Origin: Rufibacter ruber
Lineage (GTDB): Bacteria > Bacteroidota > Bacteroidia > Cytophagales > Hymenobacteraceae
DNA: 64,000 bases
Reading direction: 5' to 3'
NCBI RefSeq assembly: GCF_001647275.1
Contig: NZ_LRMM01000026.1
Location: 1-64,000 of the forward strand
Part shown: positions 43,433 to 52,473 of the stretch, piece after piece
Layout: each line of letters begins with the position of its first letter
Numbering within the stretch: the stretch's first letter is position 1
The notes under the pieces: generated by a model
What the model saw: the letters and a program-made list of their open reading frames with translations, nothing else
Database searches by the model: none
What the model was told of the DNA's origin: nothing
Translations under genes and position numbers: made by a program

Positions 43433-44149
43433 TTACAAACTCATCAGCTCCTTGAAAACCTGGCTTTGCCGGCGGCTCACCTCCACTTCCTCACCACCTT
43501 TCAGTTGAATCTTGATGCTGCCGCTAAACCACGGGTTAATCTGTTCAATGTAATTCACGTTGATAATCTGCTGGCGGTTGGCCCGGAAGAACACCTTCGG
43601 GTCCAGTCGGTTTTCTAAGTAGTTCAGGCTTTTTAAGATGCAGGGGCGCTCCTGGTCAAAGTGCAGGAAAGCGTAGTTGCCGTTAGATTCTATCAGGCGC
43701 ACCTGCTTGAGAGCCACAAACCAGCAGCGCTCGCCGTCTTTCACAAACACGCGGTCTTCCTCGCTGAGTTGAGCAGGAGCGATGGTGGGTTTGGAACCCT
43801 CCTGCTTGTGTAGCGCTTTCTCCACGGCCTGCCGCAGACGGGGCTCCTCAATAGGTTTCAGTAGATAGTCCAGCGCGTTCTGTTCAAAGGCTTTGAGGGC
43901 GTACTGGTCATAGGCGGTGGTGAAGATGACCTGCGGGGTGTACTCCAGCGCCTCCAGCAGCTCAAAACCGTTTTTCTGGGGCAGGTGAATGTCCAGGAAC
44001 AGCAAATCAGGCCGAAGTTCCTCAATCAAAGCAATGCCTTCCTCGGCGTTTTCGGCTTCACCTGCTAATTCCAGCTCCGGGAATTTGCCTAACAGGTGCT
44101 TCAGTTCCAGGCGGGCCAGCCGCGAGTCTTCAATGATGCAGATTCTCAT
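43433..44149 (-). CDS. LytTR-family response regulator
   Basis: 238-residue two-component regulator. The receiver domain (about 1-120) has the acidic pair in CIIEDSRLARLELK, the phospho-acceptor Asp in LLFLDIHLPQKNGFE, the Thr in VIFTTAYDQYAL and the Lys in LLKPIEEPRLRQ. The C-terminal LytTR DNA-binding domain (about 135-238) shows RLIESNGNYAFLHF, FFRANRQQIINVNYIEQI and EVEVSRRQSQVFKELM. It overlaps the upstream kinase gene by 20 bases and is its partner. Targets are unknown; many such Bacteroidota pairs respond to envelope conditions. Confidence 0.92.
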   Translation of the reverse strand: MRICIIEDSRLARLELKHLLGKFPELELAGEAENAEEGIALIEELRPDLLFLDIHLPQKNGFELLEALEYTPQVIFTTAYDQYALKAFEQNALDYLLKPIEEPRLRQAVEKALHKQEGSKPTIAPAQLSEEDRVFVKDGERCWFVALKQVRLIESNGNYAFLHFDQERPCILKSLNYLENRLDPKVFFRANRQQIINVNYIEQINPWFSGSIKIQLKGGEEVEVSRRQSQVFKELMSL

Positions 44150-45188
44150 ATTCTCTGTAGGGAAGGGTGAGGGTGGCGGTCACGTGGTGCTCTGACGTTT
44201 GCGCCAGGACAAATGTCCCCGGCTGCTCCAGCGAATGGCCCACGCGCTCCAGCAGCCGTTCTATGCCAATGCCCGCCGGGGTCAAGGCAGTTGGCAACGT
44301 TCCGGTATTCTCTACCTGTACCTGCAGATGCCCGTTCTGCCGGTGCAGGGAAAGGTGAATGCGGCCTCCGTCCAGCTGCGTGCCAATGCCGTGCTTGATG
44401 GCGTTCTCCACCAGCAGTTGAATGCCCAGCGGCGGAATGGCGGCCTGTTTCACAGCGGCATCTACCTGAGAGGAAAACTGCAGCTTCTCTTCAAAATGAA
44501 TCTTCTCCAAGGCCACGTAATTGTCCAGAAATTCCAGTTCTTCGGCCACGGGCACCAGGTTGTTTCTATTGTAACCAATCACGTACCGCATCATGGCAGA
44601 GAGGCGGGTAATCATCTCCCGCGCCTTGCCCTGGTCTTCCAGCACCAATGACCGGATGTTGTTGAGGCTGTTGAACAGAAAATGCGGGTTCAGTTGTGAC
44701 CGTATGGCCTGCAGCTCGGCTTCCTTCAAAGAAGCCTGCAGTTTCCAGGCTTCCACTTCCTTTTCCTTCCACCGTCTTATTGCCTGAAACGCGAAGTAGA
44801 TGGTGGACCAGAAGCTTAGAATCACCAGCCCGTTGGCCGCATACATAACCAGGTAACCGAAGCTGAATTCCTGCCACGTGAACAGGCCAATGCTCAGCAT
44901 GAACACGCACACCAGCAGCTGGCAGATAATAGAGGCCAGCGCATTGTACGCCAGCACCAGCAGCGCCAGTCTACCCAGGGGCAAATCAAGCCAGCGGTAT
45001 TGGTGGCTCAGGTGCCGTTGTAAATGCGTGAGCACCAGAAAAATACCCGTTCCCACAAACTGCACCGCGTACATGCCCGGCTGCTTTTTAAACCACAGGA
45101 CACTCATCAGGAGGCCTATGCACAGGTAAAAGGTCCAACCAATTGCCTGGCAGACCCAGTACCATTTTTGTTGACGGGAAGTGGTCAT
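44130..45188 (-). CDS. LytS/YehU-type sensor histidine kinase
   Basis: 352-residue inner-membrane histidine kinase of the His_kinase (LytS-like) family. Four hydrophobic helices occupy about residues 10-150 (for example LCIGLLMSVLWF and ALIVLAYNALASIICQ-like segments). A coiled coil WKLQASLKEAELQAIRSQ then leads to the phospho-acceptor region LNPHFLFNSLNNIRSLV. The ATP-binding part contains PPLGIQLLVENAIKHGIG (N box) and AGIGIERLLERVGH. No periplasmic sensor domain is attached, so it probably senses through the membrane. It overlaps the LytTR regulator gene. Confidence 0.92.
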   Translation of the reverse strand: MTTSRQQKWYWVCQAIGWTFYLCIGLLMSVLWFKKQPGMYAVQFVGTGIFLVLTHLQRHLSHQYRWLDLPLGRLALLVLAYNALASIICQLLVCVFMLSIGLFTWQEFSFGYLVMYAANGLVILSFWSTIYFAFQAIRRWKEKEVEAWKLQASLKEAELQAIRSQLNPHFLFNSLNNIRSLVLEDQGKAREMITRLSAMMRYVIGYNRNNLVPVAEELEFLDNYVALEKIHFEEKLQFSSQVDAAVKQAAIPPLGIQLLVENAIKHGIGTQLDGGRIHLSLHRQNGHLQVQVENTGTLPTALTPAGIGIERLLERVGHSLEQPGTFVLAQTSEHHVTATLTLPYREYENLHH

Positions 45189-45202
45189 CTAAAACTTTGG
45201 AA

Positions 45203-46069
45203 TTACTTTTTCAGGAAAGCGTCTATCTGCGCAAACATCCAGGCGGGTTCGTCATACATGATGAAGTGGCGGGCGGTGTCGGCAATTTTGACTTCAGCCG
45301 AAGGCAATTTAGCGAATTGCGCGGTATACATGGTAGTGGTCATGTCTTTGGTCACGCCGTACCCTTTGTAGCCGTACCAGGCGCCCAGCACCAACACAGG
45401 GGCTTTAATGGTGGCAATGTCTGCGCGCAGGTCTGTGGTGTACATCTCATACATGGCCTGGCCGGTGGTTTGGTAAGCTGATTTTCTGCCCCACTCTATG
45501 ATCTTCTTAATATGCGCTGAGTCTTTGGCCATAGTGGTGCCGTAGCTGGCTTCCTGCTGCTTTTGCATCTGCGGGCTGGGTGTAGCCATAGATTTGCGGA
45601 ACTGCTCAGCCATGGGCTTGATGGTCTCTACCGTGGCACCGGGATTTTGGGCGGCCCCAATGAATGGCAAACCATCTACCACCACTGTTTTCCCAAACAG
45701 CTCCGGCGCTTTTACATTCAAGGCCAGCACCAAATAACCGCCTAAGCTGTGCCCCACCAGCACCGGTTTCTTCAGTTTGTTCTCCTGCACGTAGGCAATG
45801 ATTTCATCGCGCATGGTGTTCAGGAAAGGATCAGCTTTGATGGCCGGTTGGCCCGCAAACCCTGGCAGGGTGAGTACATAGCAGGTGTAGTTTTTTTGAT
45901 AGTGTTGCACGGTTTCATCCCAGACCTCACCCGCAGAGTTCAGGCCCGGGATCAAAATCATGGCGGGGCCTTTGCCCGTCTTCACCACTTTGAAAGAAGG
46001 AGTTTTAGCTTGAGCCGTTAAGGTGAGGCACAACAACAGCGCCAGGAGAGAGGTAAGTTTTGCTTTCAT
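45203..46069 (-). CDS. Secreted alpha/beta-fold hydrolase
   Basis: 288-residue alpha/beta hydrolase with a signal peptide (about 1-21, ending LTAQA). The oxyanion region is MILIPGLNSAGEVWDET. The nucleophile elbow is LVGHSLGGYLVLAL (Ser near residue 108). The likely catalytic His is in ADTARHFIMYDEP, close to the C-terminus. The substrate is unknown; esters or lactones are typical. It lies 14 bases upstream of the kinase gene on the same strand, so it may be co-transcribed with the two-component pair. Confidence 0.88.
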   Translation of the reverse strand: MKAKLTSLLALLLCLTLTAQAKTPSFKVVKTGKGPAMILIPGLNSAGEVWDETVQHYQKNYTCYVLTLPGFAGQPAIKADPFLNTMRDEIIAYVQENKLKKPVLVGHSLGGYLVLALNVKAPELFGKTVVVDGLPFIGAAQNPGATVETIKPMAEQFRKSMATPSPQMQKQQEASYGTTMAKDSAHIKKIIEWGRKSAYQTTGQAMYEMYTTDLRADIATIKAPVLVLGAWYGYKGYGVTKDMTTTMYTAQFAKLPSAEVKIADTARHFIMYDEPAWMFAQIDAFLKK

Positions 46070-46224
46070 GTTTTTATGGGTTAAAGGTTTTTAGTGCGAT
46101 TGATGGTCACAAAGGTGCACCGCAACCAGGCACATGAGAAGCAAAATATGATGAGCGGTAATTGCAAAGGGTGAGCGGTGAAGGGGTAATTTGTTGGTGG
46201 TGGCTGTTGGAAAGGGGAATGTTC

Positions 46225-46262
46225 CGTTTTCGGGCTGTTTTGGGAAAAGTAGGCCAAAAACG
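46225..46262. repeat. 40-bp palindromic element, copy 24
   Basis: CGTTTTCGGGCTG and GTAGGCCAAAAACG, inner T4/A4. Confidence 0.85.
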
Positions 46263-46380
46263 GCTTTTGCCACAGACGCTCGCACGTCCTCCTGACGCTA
46301 CGAGGTCAGAATTAGATTTTCAAGTTTCAAGGAAGATGCCGATAACTCTCTACACTTATATATCCCACGCAGCCCCACGC

Positions 46381-46515
46381 TGGCGCGAGACTAAAGTCTC
46401 GTGACATGGGATGAAGCGAGTCTCCAGACTCGCCGGGAGCCAGCGGCTAAAAAAGTAAAAATGGAGTCTGGAGACTCCACTCACAGTGCGGCACGAGTCT
46501 GAAGACTCGCGCCAG
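46381..46515. repeat. Composite palindromic repeat, family B, copy 1
   Basis: Order of blocks: TGGCGCGAGACT, GGATGAAGCGAG, CGAGTCTCCAGACTCG palindrome, GGAGTCTGGAGACTCC palindrome, CGAGTCTGAAGACTCG palindrome ending GCGCCAG. The same order occurs at 56365-56493. Confidence 0.8.
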
Positions 46516-46591
46516 ATTCTTCAGCCATTCAATAAGCCGCCTTGCACAAAAGACCTCGTAGCGTCCGGAGGACCTGCGAGCGTCTCTGTGC

Positions 46592-46631
46592 CGTTTGCGT
46601 GGCCTACTTTTCCTAAAACAGGCCAAAAACG
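46592..46631. repeat. 40-bp palindromic element, copy 25
   Basis: CGTTTGCGTGGCCTAC and CAGGCCAAAAACG, inner T4/A4, about 65 bases beyond the aspS stop. Confidence 0.75.
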
Positions 46632-46697
46632 CAAAGCGGGTGAAGCCTACAGACCTCACCCGTTTCAAAAGAATAACGAACAACTAATAACGAATAA

Positions 46698-48452
46698 CTA
46701 TCCGCGCAAGCGGACGTCAATCTGCAGCTCATCTAACTGCGCCTGCGCGATAGGAGAAGGAGCATCAATCATGACATCACGGCCACTGTTATTCTTAGGG
46801 AACGCAATGAAGTCGCGGATAGAATCTGCCCCGCCAAAGAGCGAGCACAGACGGTCAAACCCGAAGGCGATACCCCCGTGCGGAGGCGCACCGTACTCAA
46901 AGGCATCCAGCAGGAACCCGAACTGCGCTTGCGCTTCCTCGGGCGTGAAGCCCAACAGGTTAAACATGCGGCTTTGCACGCCACGGTCATGTATCCGGAT
47001 GGAGCCACCACCCACTTCCACACCGTTGATGACCATGTCATAGGCATTGGCGCGCACGGCGCCGGGGTTGGTGTCAATCAGGTCCATGTCCTCGGGCTTG
47101 GGTGAGGTGAACGGGTGGTGCATGGCGTGGTAGCGGTTGCTTTCCTCGTCCCACTCCAGGAGCGGGAAGTCCAGTACCCATAGGGTAGAGAACGTGTCTT
47201 TGTCACGCAGGCCTAAACGACTGCCCATCTCCAGACGCAGTTCATTTAAAGCTTTACGGGTTTTATCAGCGCCGCCGGCCAACACCAACAGCAAATCACC
47301 TGGCTGGGCGTTGAAGGCCTGCGCCCACTGCGCTAAATCTTCTGGAGAGTAGAATTTGTCAACGCTTGATTTTACGCTGCCGTCTTCCTGCACGCGGGCG
47401 TACACCAAACCGGTGGCACCCACTTGCGGACGCTTCACAAAATCTGTGAGCTCATCTAGTTGCTTGCGGGTGAAATGGGCGCTGCCGCTGGCGTTAATGC
47501 CTACTACTAACTCGGCGTCATCAAACACTTTGAAGCCTTTGTTCTTCACCAGGTCATTCAGCTCCACAAATTGCATGGCAAAACGGGTGTCTGGTTTGTC
47601 TGAGCCGTAGAGGCGCATAGCATCAGCGTACGTCATGCGGGGGAAGTCTCCCAGTTCAATGCCTTTCACGGCCTTGAACAGGTGCTTCACTAAACCTTCA
47701 AAGGTGTTCAGGATGTCTTCCTGCGTCACGAAAGACATCTCGCAGTCAATCTGGGTGAACTCCGGTTGGCGGTCGGCGCGCAGGTCCTCATCTCTAAAGC
47801 ATTTCACAATCTGGAAGTACTTGTCAAACCCAGATACCATCAAGAGCTGCTTGAACGTCTGCGGAGACTGTGGCAGGGCGTAGAACTCGCCGGGATTCAT
47901 GCGGCTGGGCACCACAAAGTCGCGGGCGCCTTCAGGCGTAGATTTAATCAAGACCGGCGTCTCTACCTCAATAAAGCCCTGGCCGTCCAGGTAAGAGCGG
48001 GTTTGCTGGCCCATGCAGTGGCGCAATTCCAGGCTTTTGCGCACGGGGGAGCGGCGCAGATCCAGATAACGGTATTTCATGCGCAGGTCGTCGCCGCCGT
48101 CGGTGTCGTCTTCAATCAGGAAGGGCGGCAGTTTGGCGGGGTTCAGGATTTCCAGCGCGGTTACTTTTATCTCAATCTCGCCGGTGGCGATTTTATCATT
48201 CTTAGACTCGCGCTCAATCACGGTACCGGTGGCTTTGACCACAAATTCGCGGCCCAGGGTGCGGGCAGTGGCCAGCACCGAGGCCTCAGAAACGCCTTCC
48301 TCCAGGCTTAGCTGCGTAATGCCGTAGCGGTCGCGCAGGTCAACCCAAAGCATGCCGCCTTTGTCGCGTGATTTCTGTACCCATCCGGTCAGGGTCACTT
48401 CCTGACCAACATTCTCCAGGCGTAATTCGCCGCAGGTGTGTGAACGAAGCAT
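46698..48452 (-). CDS. aspS: Aspartate-tRNA ligase
   Basis: Class II aminoacyl-tRNA synthetase charging tRNA(Asp), 584 residues, bacterial type. An N-terminal OB-fold (about 1-110, [20 protein letters not shown]) binds the anticodon. The catalytic core has [16 protein letters not shown], motif 2 [18 protein letters not shown], the bacterial GAD insertion (about 285-420), and motif 3 [13 protein letters not shown] near the C-terminus. The ATG at 48452 follows a TACCTTTG promoter box at 48486-48479. Confidence 0.96.
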   Translation of the reverse strand: MLRSHTCGELRLENVGQEVTLTGWVQKSRDKGGMLWVDLRDRYGITQLSLEEGVSEASVLATARTLGREFVVKATGTVIERESKNDKIATGEIEIKVTALEILNPAKLPPFLIEDDTDGGDDLRMKYRYLDLRRSPVRKSLELRHCMGQQTRSYLDGQGFIEVETPVLIKSTPEGARDFVVPSRMNPGEFYALPQSPQTFKQLLMVSGFDKYFQIVKCFRDEDLRADRQPEFTQIDCEMSFVTQEDILNTFEGLVKHLFKAVKGIELGDFPRMTYADAMRLYGSDKPDTRFAMQFVELNDLVKNKGFKVFDDAELVVGINASGSAHFTRKQLDELTDFVKRPQVGATGLVYARVQEDGSVKSSVDKFYSPEDLAQWAQAFNAQPGDLLLVLAGGADKTRKALNELRLEMGSRLGLRDKDTFSTLWVLDFPLLEWDEESNRYHAMHHPFTSPKPEDMDLIDTNPGAVRANAYDMVINGVEVGGGSIRIHDRGVQSRMFNLLGFTPEEAQAQFGFLLDAFEYGAPPHGGIAFGFDRLCSLFGGADSIRDFIAFPKNNSGRDVMIDAPSPIAQAQLDELQIDVRLRG

Positions 48453-48478
48453 TGTGTCTCTTCTTTAGAACTAAGCTG

Positions 48479-48486
48479 CAAAGGTA
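48479..48486 (-). promoter_or_regulatory. -7 promoter box TACCTTTG of aspS
   Basis: On the minus strand TACCTTTG, 26 bases before the ATG. No clear -33 TTTG. Confidence 0.5.
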
Positions 48487-48727
48487 CGCATTGTTTTGGG
48501 AGTTGATAACAGCGGGCCGGAGAAGGTTGTAGATCTGGCGCAGGCTTGTCTATTCCCTTCTTTTAATTTAATAAAATAAAGAATATTATAAATTTAATAT
48601 ATCCTGATAAGAATAGTTTGAATTTATTTGTGGAGCCAAAAGTTCTGGTTTGATTGTTTGCTAACTTTATGCAGAAATGTAGCGCCCCCATACATTAAAA
48701 TACATTTAAGTTAGAGGAGGGCATTTT

Positions 48728-49411
48728 ATGAAACTTCAGGTAGTGCAGGCAGTTCGCTCTTGGTTCTTGCTTTTTCATTCAAAAAAGAAACATTCAGCTA
48801 TCTACTACTCAAGTTCAAACTTTTTTGAAAAATATGGTTTTGCTGAGACGTTAACACAGTTGCAAAACCTATTGTCTGTTCAACATAGACCTGCCTATCA
48901 GGTAGAGAGCAGTATTTTCTTTCAAGCCATTCCCTTTGGGGCCACCGTAAGAGAGGTTGTGAAAAAACTGGGGGAGCCGGTTCATACTATGGCCTCTTCT
49001 GCAACTGTAGAAGGGCACAGTGCTTTAATCTTCAGGAGAAAAGTAGGAGCGATAGGTGTCACTTCCTGCGTCCATTTTTATGAAGGCAGATTTTTCCTTG
49101 CCCAGGAAGTGGTGAGGTATCCTACTGTGATGCAGGCAGACTTCTGTATTGTTTCGGCGGTAAAGGACCTGGCAAGGGTTTGCCTGGAGAGCCTGGGGGC
49201 CTCTTCTGTGGTGAGGGGGGCTTGTGGAGCCAGCGTGTCAATAGACCGTTCTGTGTATCTGCGCATTGATTATATCACTGGTGACCGGCTGGTTTGGCAG
49301 AAGCTAACGGGGCAAAGGCAGAAGGAGGCCGGAAAGAGCTTATTCAAAAGCATGGAGTTTTGGGGCAGTCAGCTAATCAAGCAGAGAAGTGAGGTTCCTT
49401 TGGGGGAGTAA
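48728..49411 (+). CDS. Unknown protein, paralogue of the 49881 gene
   Basis: I do not recognise this 227-residue protein. It shares a core with the next gene: FFEKYGFAETLTQL, IPFGATVREVVKKLGEP, EGHSALIFRRKVGAIGVTSC, then HFYEGRFFLAQEVVRYP. The G-x-x-x-x-E-V-x-x-x-L-G-x-P pattern recalls the motif of BamE/SmpA-type folds, which is a weak hint only. No signal peptide or membrane helix is convincing. The C-terminal 60 residues are not shared. AAACTTTTT and TTT codons are frequent early on, and the upstream 150 bases are very AT-rich, unlike the neighbours, suggesting acquisition. The ATG at 48728 is preceded by GAGGAGGG, a good Shine-Dalgarno sequence. Confidence 0.7.
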   Translation: MKLQVVQAVRSWFLLFHSKKKHSAIYYSSSNFFEKYGFAETLTQLQNLLSVQHRPAYQVESSIFFQAIPFGATVREVVKKLGEPVHTMASSATVEGHSALIFRRKVGAIGVTSCVHFYEGRFFLAQEVVRYPTVMQADFCIVSAVKDLARVCLESLGASSVVRGACGASVSIDRSVYLRIDYITGDRLVWQKLTGQRQKEAGKSLFKSMEFWGSQLIKQRSEVPLGE

Positions 49412-49578
49412 CTTTCCCCCTGGCCTGAACGGGTAACGTGCATACCGTTGCCGTGCTGGCTGAGATAGCTCAAACAGCGCCCCTGCGCCAGGTGTAGAAC
49501 AGTCTGCTTCCAGGTAACGAATAGTGAAGCAACAGGAGATTGGTTCAGTTGAAGGAGCCCCTGATGGGGAGACAAACG

Positions 49579-49617
49579 GCGTTTAAGAGCTGTTTTTTAT
49601 AAATCAGACCAAAACAG
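49579..49617. repeat. 40-bp palindromic element, copy 26 (diverged)
   Basis: GCGTTTAAGAGCTG and TCAGACCAAAACAG, inner T6/A3. Confidence 0.65.
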
Positions 49618-49771
49618 AGTACTGGAGAGGACAGTGCAACTATGCCGCGTGCCAGTAAACAACCAAGGGAAGAATAGATGTAATAAATCCGGTTGAGGTT
49701 TTGCACTTTACCGTTGGTAAAATAATTGTTAGGTATTTAAACAAGTATTTACCGGTACTATTTTTATAATA

Positions 49772-49803
49772 TTTGATTTAGCTGCCAGCTCTGAATATAT
49801 TTG
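49772..49803 (+). promoter_or_regulatory. Promoter of the second unknown paralogue
   Basis: TTTG at 49772-49775, 20 bases, then TATATTTG at 49796-49803: a good Bacteroidota promoter. The leader to ATG 49881 is about 70 bases. Confidence 0.65.
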
Positions 49804-49880
49804 TCTATTGCCTTAAAAAAGTTTCTTTCAGATATCCTGCATTTTTCAAACCAACCATAAAGCACCAGAGGACGTAGCAC

Positions 49881-50492
49881 ATGCATCAGTTTTTTACTCT
49901 AGTTTTCCAGAAAAACCTTCCATTCCTGAAAGGCAGAAAACGGATGTATTCTGCCAGTTTCACCAAGGACGATTATTTTGAACGGTACAGCTTTGCCGGC
50001 ACCTTAAACCAACTTCTTAAGGTGCTGCAAGCAACGCCGTCTCCTGTACTGCTTACGCAAGAGAAGGTTTGTTTTCAGAACATTCCCTTTGGCACTTCTT
50101 TGAAGGAGGTGGTGAAAGTGATGGGGAAGCCGCAGCATGAGGTATCTGCCCAGGCCGAGGTGCCCGGGCACAAGGCGTTTATTTTTAAAAGGAAAGTGGG
50201 CCCCATTGGCGTCACCTCTTGTCTGCATTTCCTGCACGGAAAGTTATTCCTGGCCCAGTGTGTGGTACGGCACCCTTCACCAGAGGAAGTGGCCTATATG
50301 GCTTCTGTATTACAGGAGAAGTTTCCGCCCGTGCTCCCGCAGGAGGTGAAAACATCTTTTGCGATCTGTGATGGGCTTGGAAACCAGGTGGTACTGGATC
50401 AGACCTCGTACTTACGAATCAATTATATCTGGGCTGATGAAGGAGTAAGGTATGCCCTGCATGCGCTAGCCCGCAGGCAAAAGGTTTCTTAA
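49881..50492 (+). CDS. Unknown protein, paralogue of the 48728 gene
   Basis: 203-residue protein of the same unrecognised family as its neighbour 470 bases upstream. Shared core: YFERYSFAGTLNQLLKVL, IPFGTSLKEVVKVMGKP, GHKAFIFKRKVGPIGVTSC, HFLHGKLFLAQCVVRHP, then a weaker pair near the C-terminus, DQTSYLRINYIW against DRSVYLRIDYIT. Identity is near 45 percent over the core by eye, so this is an old duplication. The first 20 residues are not shared, and the ATG at 49945 (MYSASFTKD) is an alternative start. It has its own promoter, so the two copies can be regulated separately. Confidence 0.7.
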   Translation: MHQFFTLVFQKNLPFLKGRKRMYSASFTKDDYFERYSFAGTLNQLLKVLQATPSPVLLTQEKVCFQNIPFGTSLKEVVKVMGKPQHEVSAQAEVPGHKAFIFKRKVGPIGVTSCLHFLHGKLFLAQCVVRHPSPEEVAYMASVLQEKFPPVLPQEVKTSFAICDGLGNQVVLDQTSYLRINYIWADEGVRYALHALARRQKVS

Positions 50493-50836
50493 GCCAGGTG
50501 TGGCGGGGCAATTTGTTCCCCTGCTACGCATGTCTCTTCCTGAAAGGACTATGCAATGACGTTGTGTAGTCCTTTTGCTTTTAGAACCATCCATTCCTGG
50601 CGTATGGGCTGCAGAGTATCCTGCCAACACCGAAGCGGTTTCCTGTTTTTTGTAGCGCTGTTACAAGGTTCTAAACCGCATAGGCAGCACCCTGCTCTGG
50701 CCAGTGGGGCTTCCAATTCAAATAACCACTAAGTAAGCCGTACCTGCTCTCTGTTTTAGGGCTTGAGCCTGTTTAGTGTTTTCTGATCATAGGCGCAAGT
50801 TTCTGCTTTTTGGTAGTCTTTTGAAACTATTTGCTT

Positions 50837-50876
50837 CTGTTTCTGGCCTGTTTTCGCAAAAGAAGAGCCAAAACAG
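50837..50876. repeat. 40-bp palindromic element, copy 27
   Basis: CTGTTTCTGGCCTG and AGAGCCAAAACAG, inner T4/A4. Confidence 0.8.
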
Positions 50877-50958
50877 CGACACAAGCGGGTGCTGGCGCCA
50901 GTACAGAAGCTATCTAAAGCTCATTTTGGGAAATGCTAAACAGGCTCCTTGTTTAAAT

Positions 50959-51084
50959 TTTGATTTTGCGAGCGAAAATTGGGAGCGAAAGGTTCTGGCG
51001 AAGCGTTTTTTGAGCAGCATACGCCCCACTATGGTGCGAGAAAAAGGCAAAGTCAGGTTCTTTTGATGCCCGTTTGCAGCACAA
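50959..51084 (-). repeat. Dispersed 120-bp non-coding repeat, family E, copy B
   Basis: On the minus strand this reads GCTGCAAACGGGCATC, AAAAGAACCTGACTT, TTTCTCGCACCATAG, GCTGCTCAAAAA and AGAACCTTTCGCTCCC. It matches 18846-18966 on the plus strand across its length. Both copies have a 40-bp palindrome within 30 bases. Confidence 0.7.
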
Positions 51085-51102
51085 AAGGCAAATTTAAACA
51101 TG

Positions 51103-51140
51103 CTCTTAGGGCTGTTTTTCTGAAAACAGGCTGAAAACAG
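51103..51140. repeat. 40-bp palindromic element, copy 28
   Basis: CTCTTAGGGCTG and CAGGCTGAAAACAG, inner T5/A4; the left outer arm has decayed. Confidence 0.75.
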
Positions 51141-51605
51141 ATTTTTCTCGGGTGCAGCTACCCCAGGCCGAAACTGAGTAAATTTTACGCTACCTGGCTA
51201 ATGCCTTCTCTCGCAGAAGCTGTAGAGCTCTGGATCACAAAACCTGTAGCCGTAAGCAGGCCTTAAAATTCTCCTACAGCTTTCTTGAAATCCTCTAAGC
51301 AGGTGGGGAGAGGCTAACCAATGAACCATGTGGGCCTGCAGTTAATACTTGTTCTAAAATGAGAGGAAAAAATTTTGGCTCATTTTAATAAAAAATTTAA
51401 CTGGTTTTGCCGGGTTTTGTAGTATGTTAGCAAAATATTGCATCATAAGAGTGGCTTTCAAGGGCAAAGCCAAAAAATGGAGAAATAGATTTGCGCATTC
51501 GTCGGGGTAAAAATGATTTTCAACGGATAAAACGGGGTGATTAACGTCTTTTCAAGTTGATTGAGCCAATTCACGGAATTTTACAGCACTATTTTATGAA
51601 AACCA

Positions 51606-51637
51606 TTGCACTTAACTAAAGAATCTCCTTATATTTG
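51606..51637 (+). promoter_or_regulatory. Promoter of the TPR gene
   Basis: TTG at 51606-51608 and TATATTTG at 51630-51637, 21 bases apart. The leader is about 105 bases. Confidence 0.5.
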
Positions 51638-51748
51638 TGTCATTCTTGTAACTAGTTGTAATTTTTAGGAGTATAAAAGACTCCTGATTCGCTGGTTAGA
51701 GGATTCCCCCGCAGAAGATTGGTTAGAAAAGTCAATAAAAATATCAAG

Positions 51749-52381
51749 ATGATTCAAAATATCAGAATTGTGTTGGCGCTCGTGTGCTTTGCAGCTGTTT
51801 CCTTTACTTCAGTTGCTGGCGGTGGCGGAGGAGATGTGGCTAAATCTATGGCCGCCTCAAAAATGCGGGTGAAAGAAATCACCCAGGTGCTGAAGCAAAA
51901 CCCACAAAATGCTCAGGCATACGCAGACCGTGCGGCTGCTAAGTTGGAGTTGGGCGATGCGTTTGGTGCCATCAAAGATTTTAACGCGGCCGTTGCCATC
52001 GCCCCTGAGAATGTTAATTTCCTGCAGGCCCGTGGTAATGCTTTCATCATGGTAGAGGCCTTCAAAGAAGCCTTGAATGATTTCAACGTGGCTCTTTTGA
52101 ACAACCAATCTGTTGAGCTGATCTATGACCGCGCCGTTGCCAAGTTTCATTTAGAAGATTATGAAGGTGCTTTGAGTGACCTTGACCAAGTGGTTGCCGC
52201 GGCGCCAACGCATGACAAAGCCCTTTACAACCGTGCCGTTGTGAAAATGGACATGAAACAGACAGAAGGTGCCATTGCTGACCTGAACGTATTCTTACAG
52301 CAGAACCCTAACCATGAGCAAGCCCTCTTTACGTTAGAGCTGGCCAAATCTCAGCTGGAGAAAAAAATAGCGAAGCGATAA
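51749..52381 (+). CDS. Exported tetratricopeptide-repeat protein
   Basis: 210-residue protein with a signal peptide (about 1-23, LVCFAAVSFTSVA) and then a run of TPR units covering about residues 35-200. Successive units show the A-x-x-x-G/D-x-x-x-A-I/L-x-D-x-x-x-A pattern: GDAFGAIKDFNAAVAIAPEN, EAFKEALNDFNVALL, EDYEGALSDLDQVVAAAP and TEGAIADLNVFLQQNPNHEQ. It is a periplasmic protein-interaction scaffold with no enzymatic domain. The ATG at 51749 gives the signal peptide; an upstream TTG at 51719 is less likely. A perfect 21-bp hairpin follows the stop. Confidence 0.85.
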   Translation: MIQNIRIVLALVCFAAVSFTSVAGGGGGDVAKSMAASKMRVKEITQVLKQNPQNAQAYADRAAAKLELGDAFGAIKDFNAAVAIAPENVNFLQARGNAFIMVEAFKEALNDFNVALLNNQSVELIYDRAVAKFHLEDYEGALSDLDQVVAAAPTHDKALYNRAVVKMDMKQTEGAIADLNVFLQQNPNHEQALFTLELAKSQLEKKIAKR

Positions 52382-52394
52382 TTCCATACTTTAT

Positions 52395-52440
52395 ATAAAA
52401 GCAGAAAGGCGAGATGAAAATCTCGCCTTTCTGCTTTTAT
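52395..52440. terminator. Perfect 21-bp hairpin between convergent TPR and trmH-like genes
   Basis: Exact arms (ATAAAAGCAGAAAGGCGAGA start) around a GAAA loop, 13 bases after the TPR stop. It is a bidirectional intrinsic terminator. Copy 29 of the 40-bp palindrome follows 33 bases later. Confidence 0.85.
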
Positions 52441-52473
52441 GGGCGTAGCTAAATGAGTTGGGCAAAGCATTGG

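Larger units (their letters stand above)
46070..46697. other. 628-bp gene-free region with repeats
   Basis: Between the hydrolase start and the aspS stop lie copies 24 and 25 of the 40-bp palindrome and the family B composite at 46381-46515. A TAACGAA-type tandem is at 46670-46700. No gene is supported. Confidence 0.7.
49412..49880. other. 469-bp gap between the two paralogues
   Basis: Holds copy 26 of the 40-bp palindrome and, from about 49680, an AT-rich stretch with the promoter of the second paralogue (49772-49803). Nothing else is seen. Confidence 0.6.
50493..51748. other. 1.25-kb gene-free region
   Basis: The largest gap in the window. It holds copies 27 and 28 of the 40-bp palindrome, copy B of the 120-bp family E repeat (50959-51084) and, from about 51360, an AT-rich stretch leading to the TPR gene promoter. 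A 96-codon frame at 50776-51066 is made of the two repeats and is not counted as a gene. Confidence 0.65.

Noticed and set aside
50776-51066. 96-codon plus-strand frame in the 51-kb gap
   Set aside because: It runs through copy 27 of the palindrome and then the antisense of the family E repeat, whose other copy at 18.9 kb has no matching frame.
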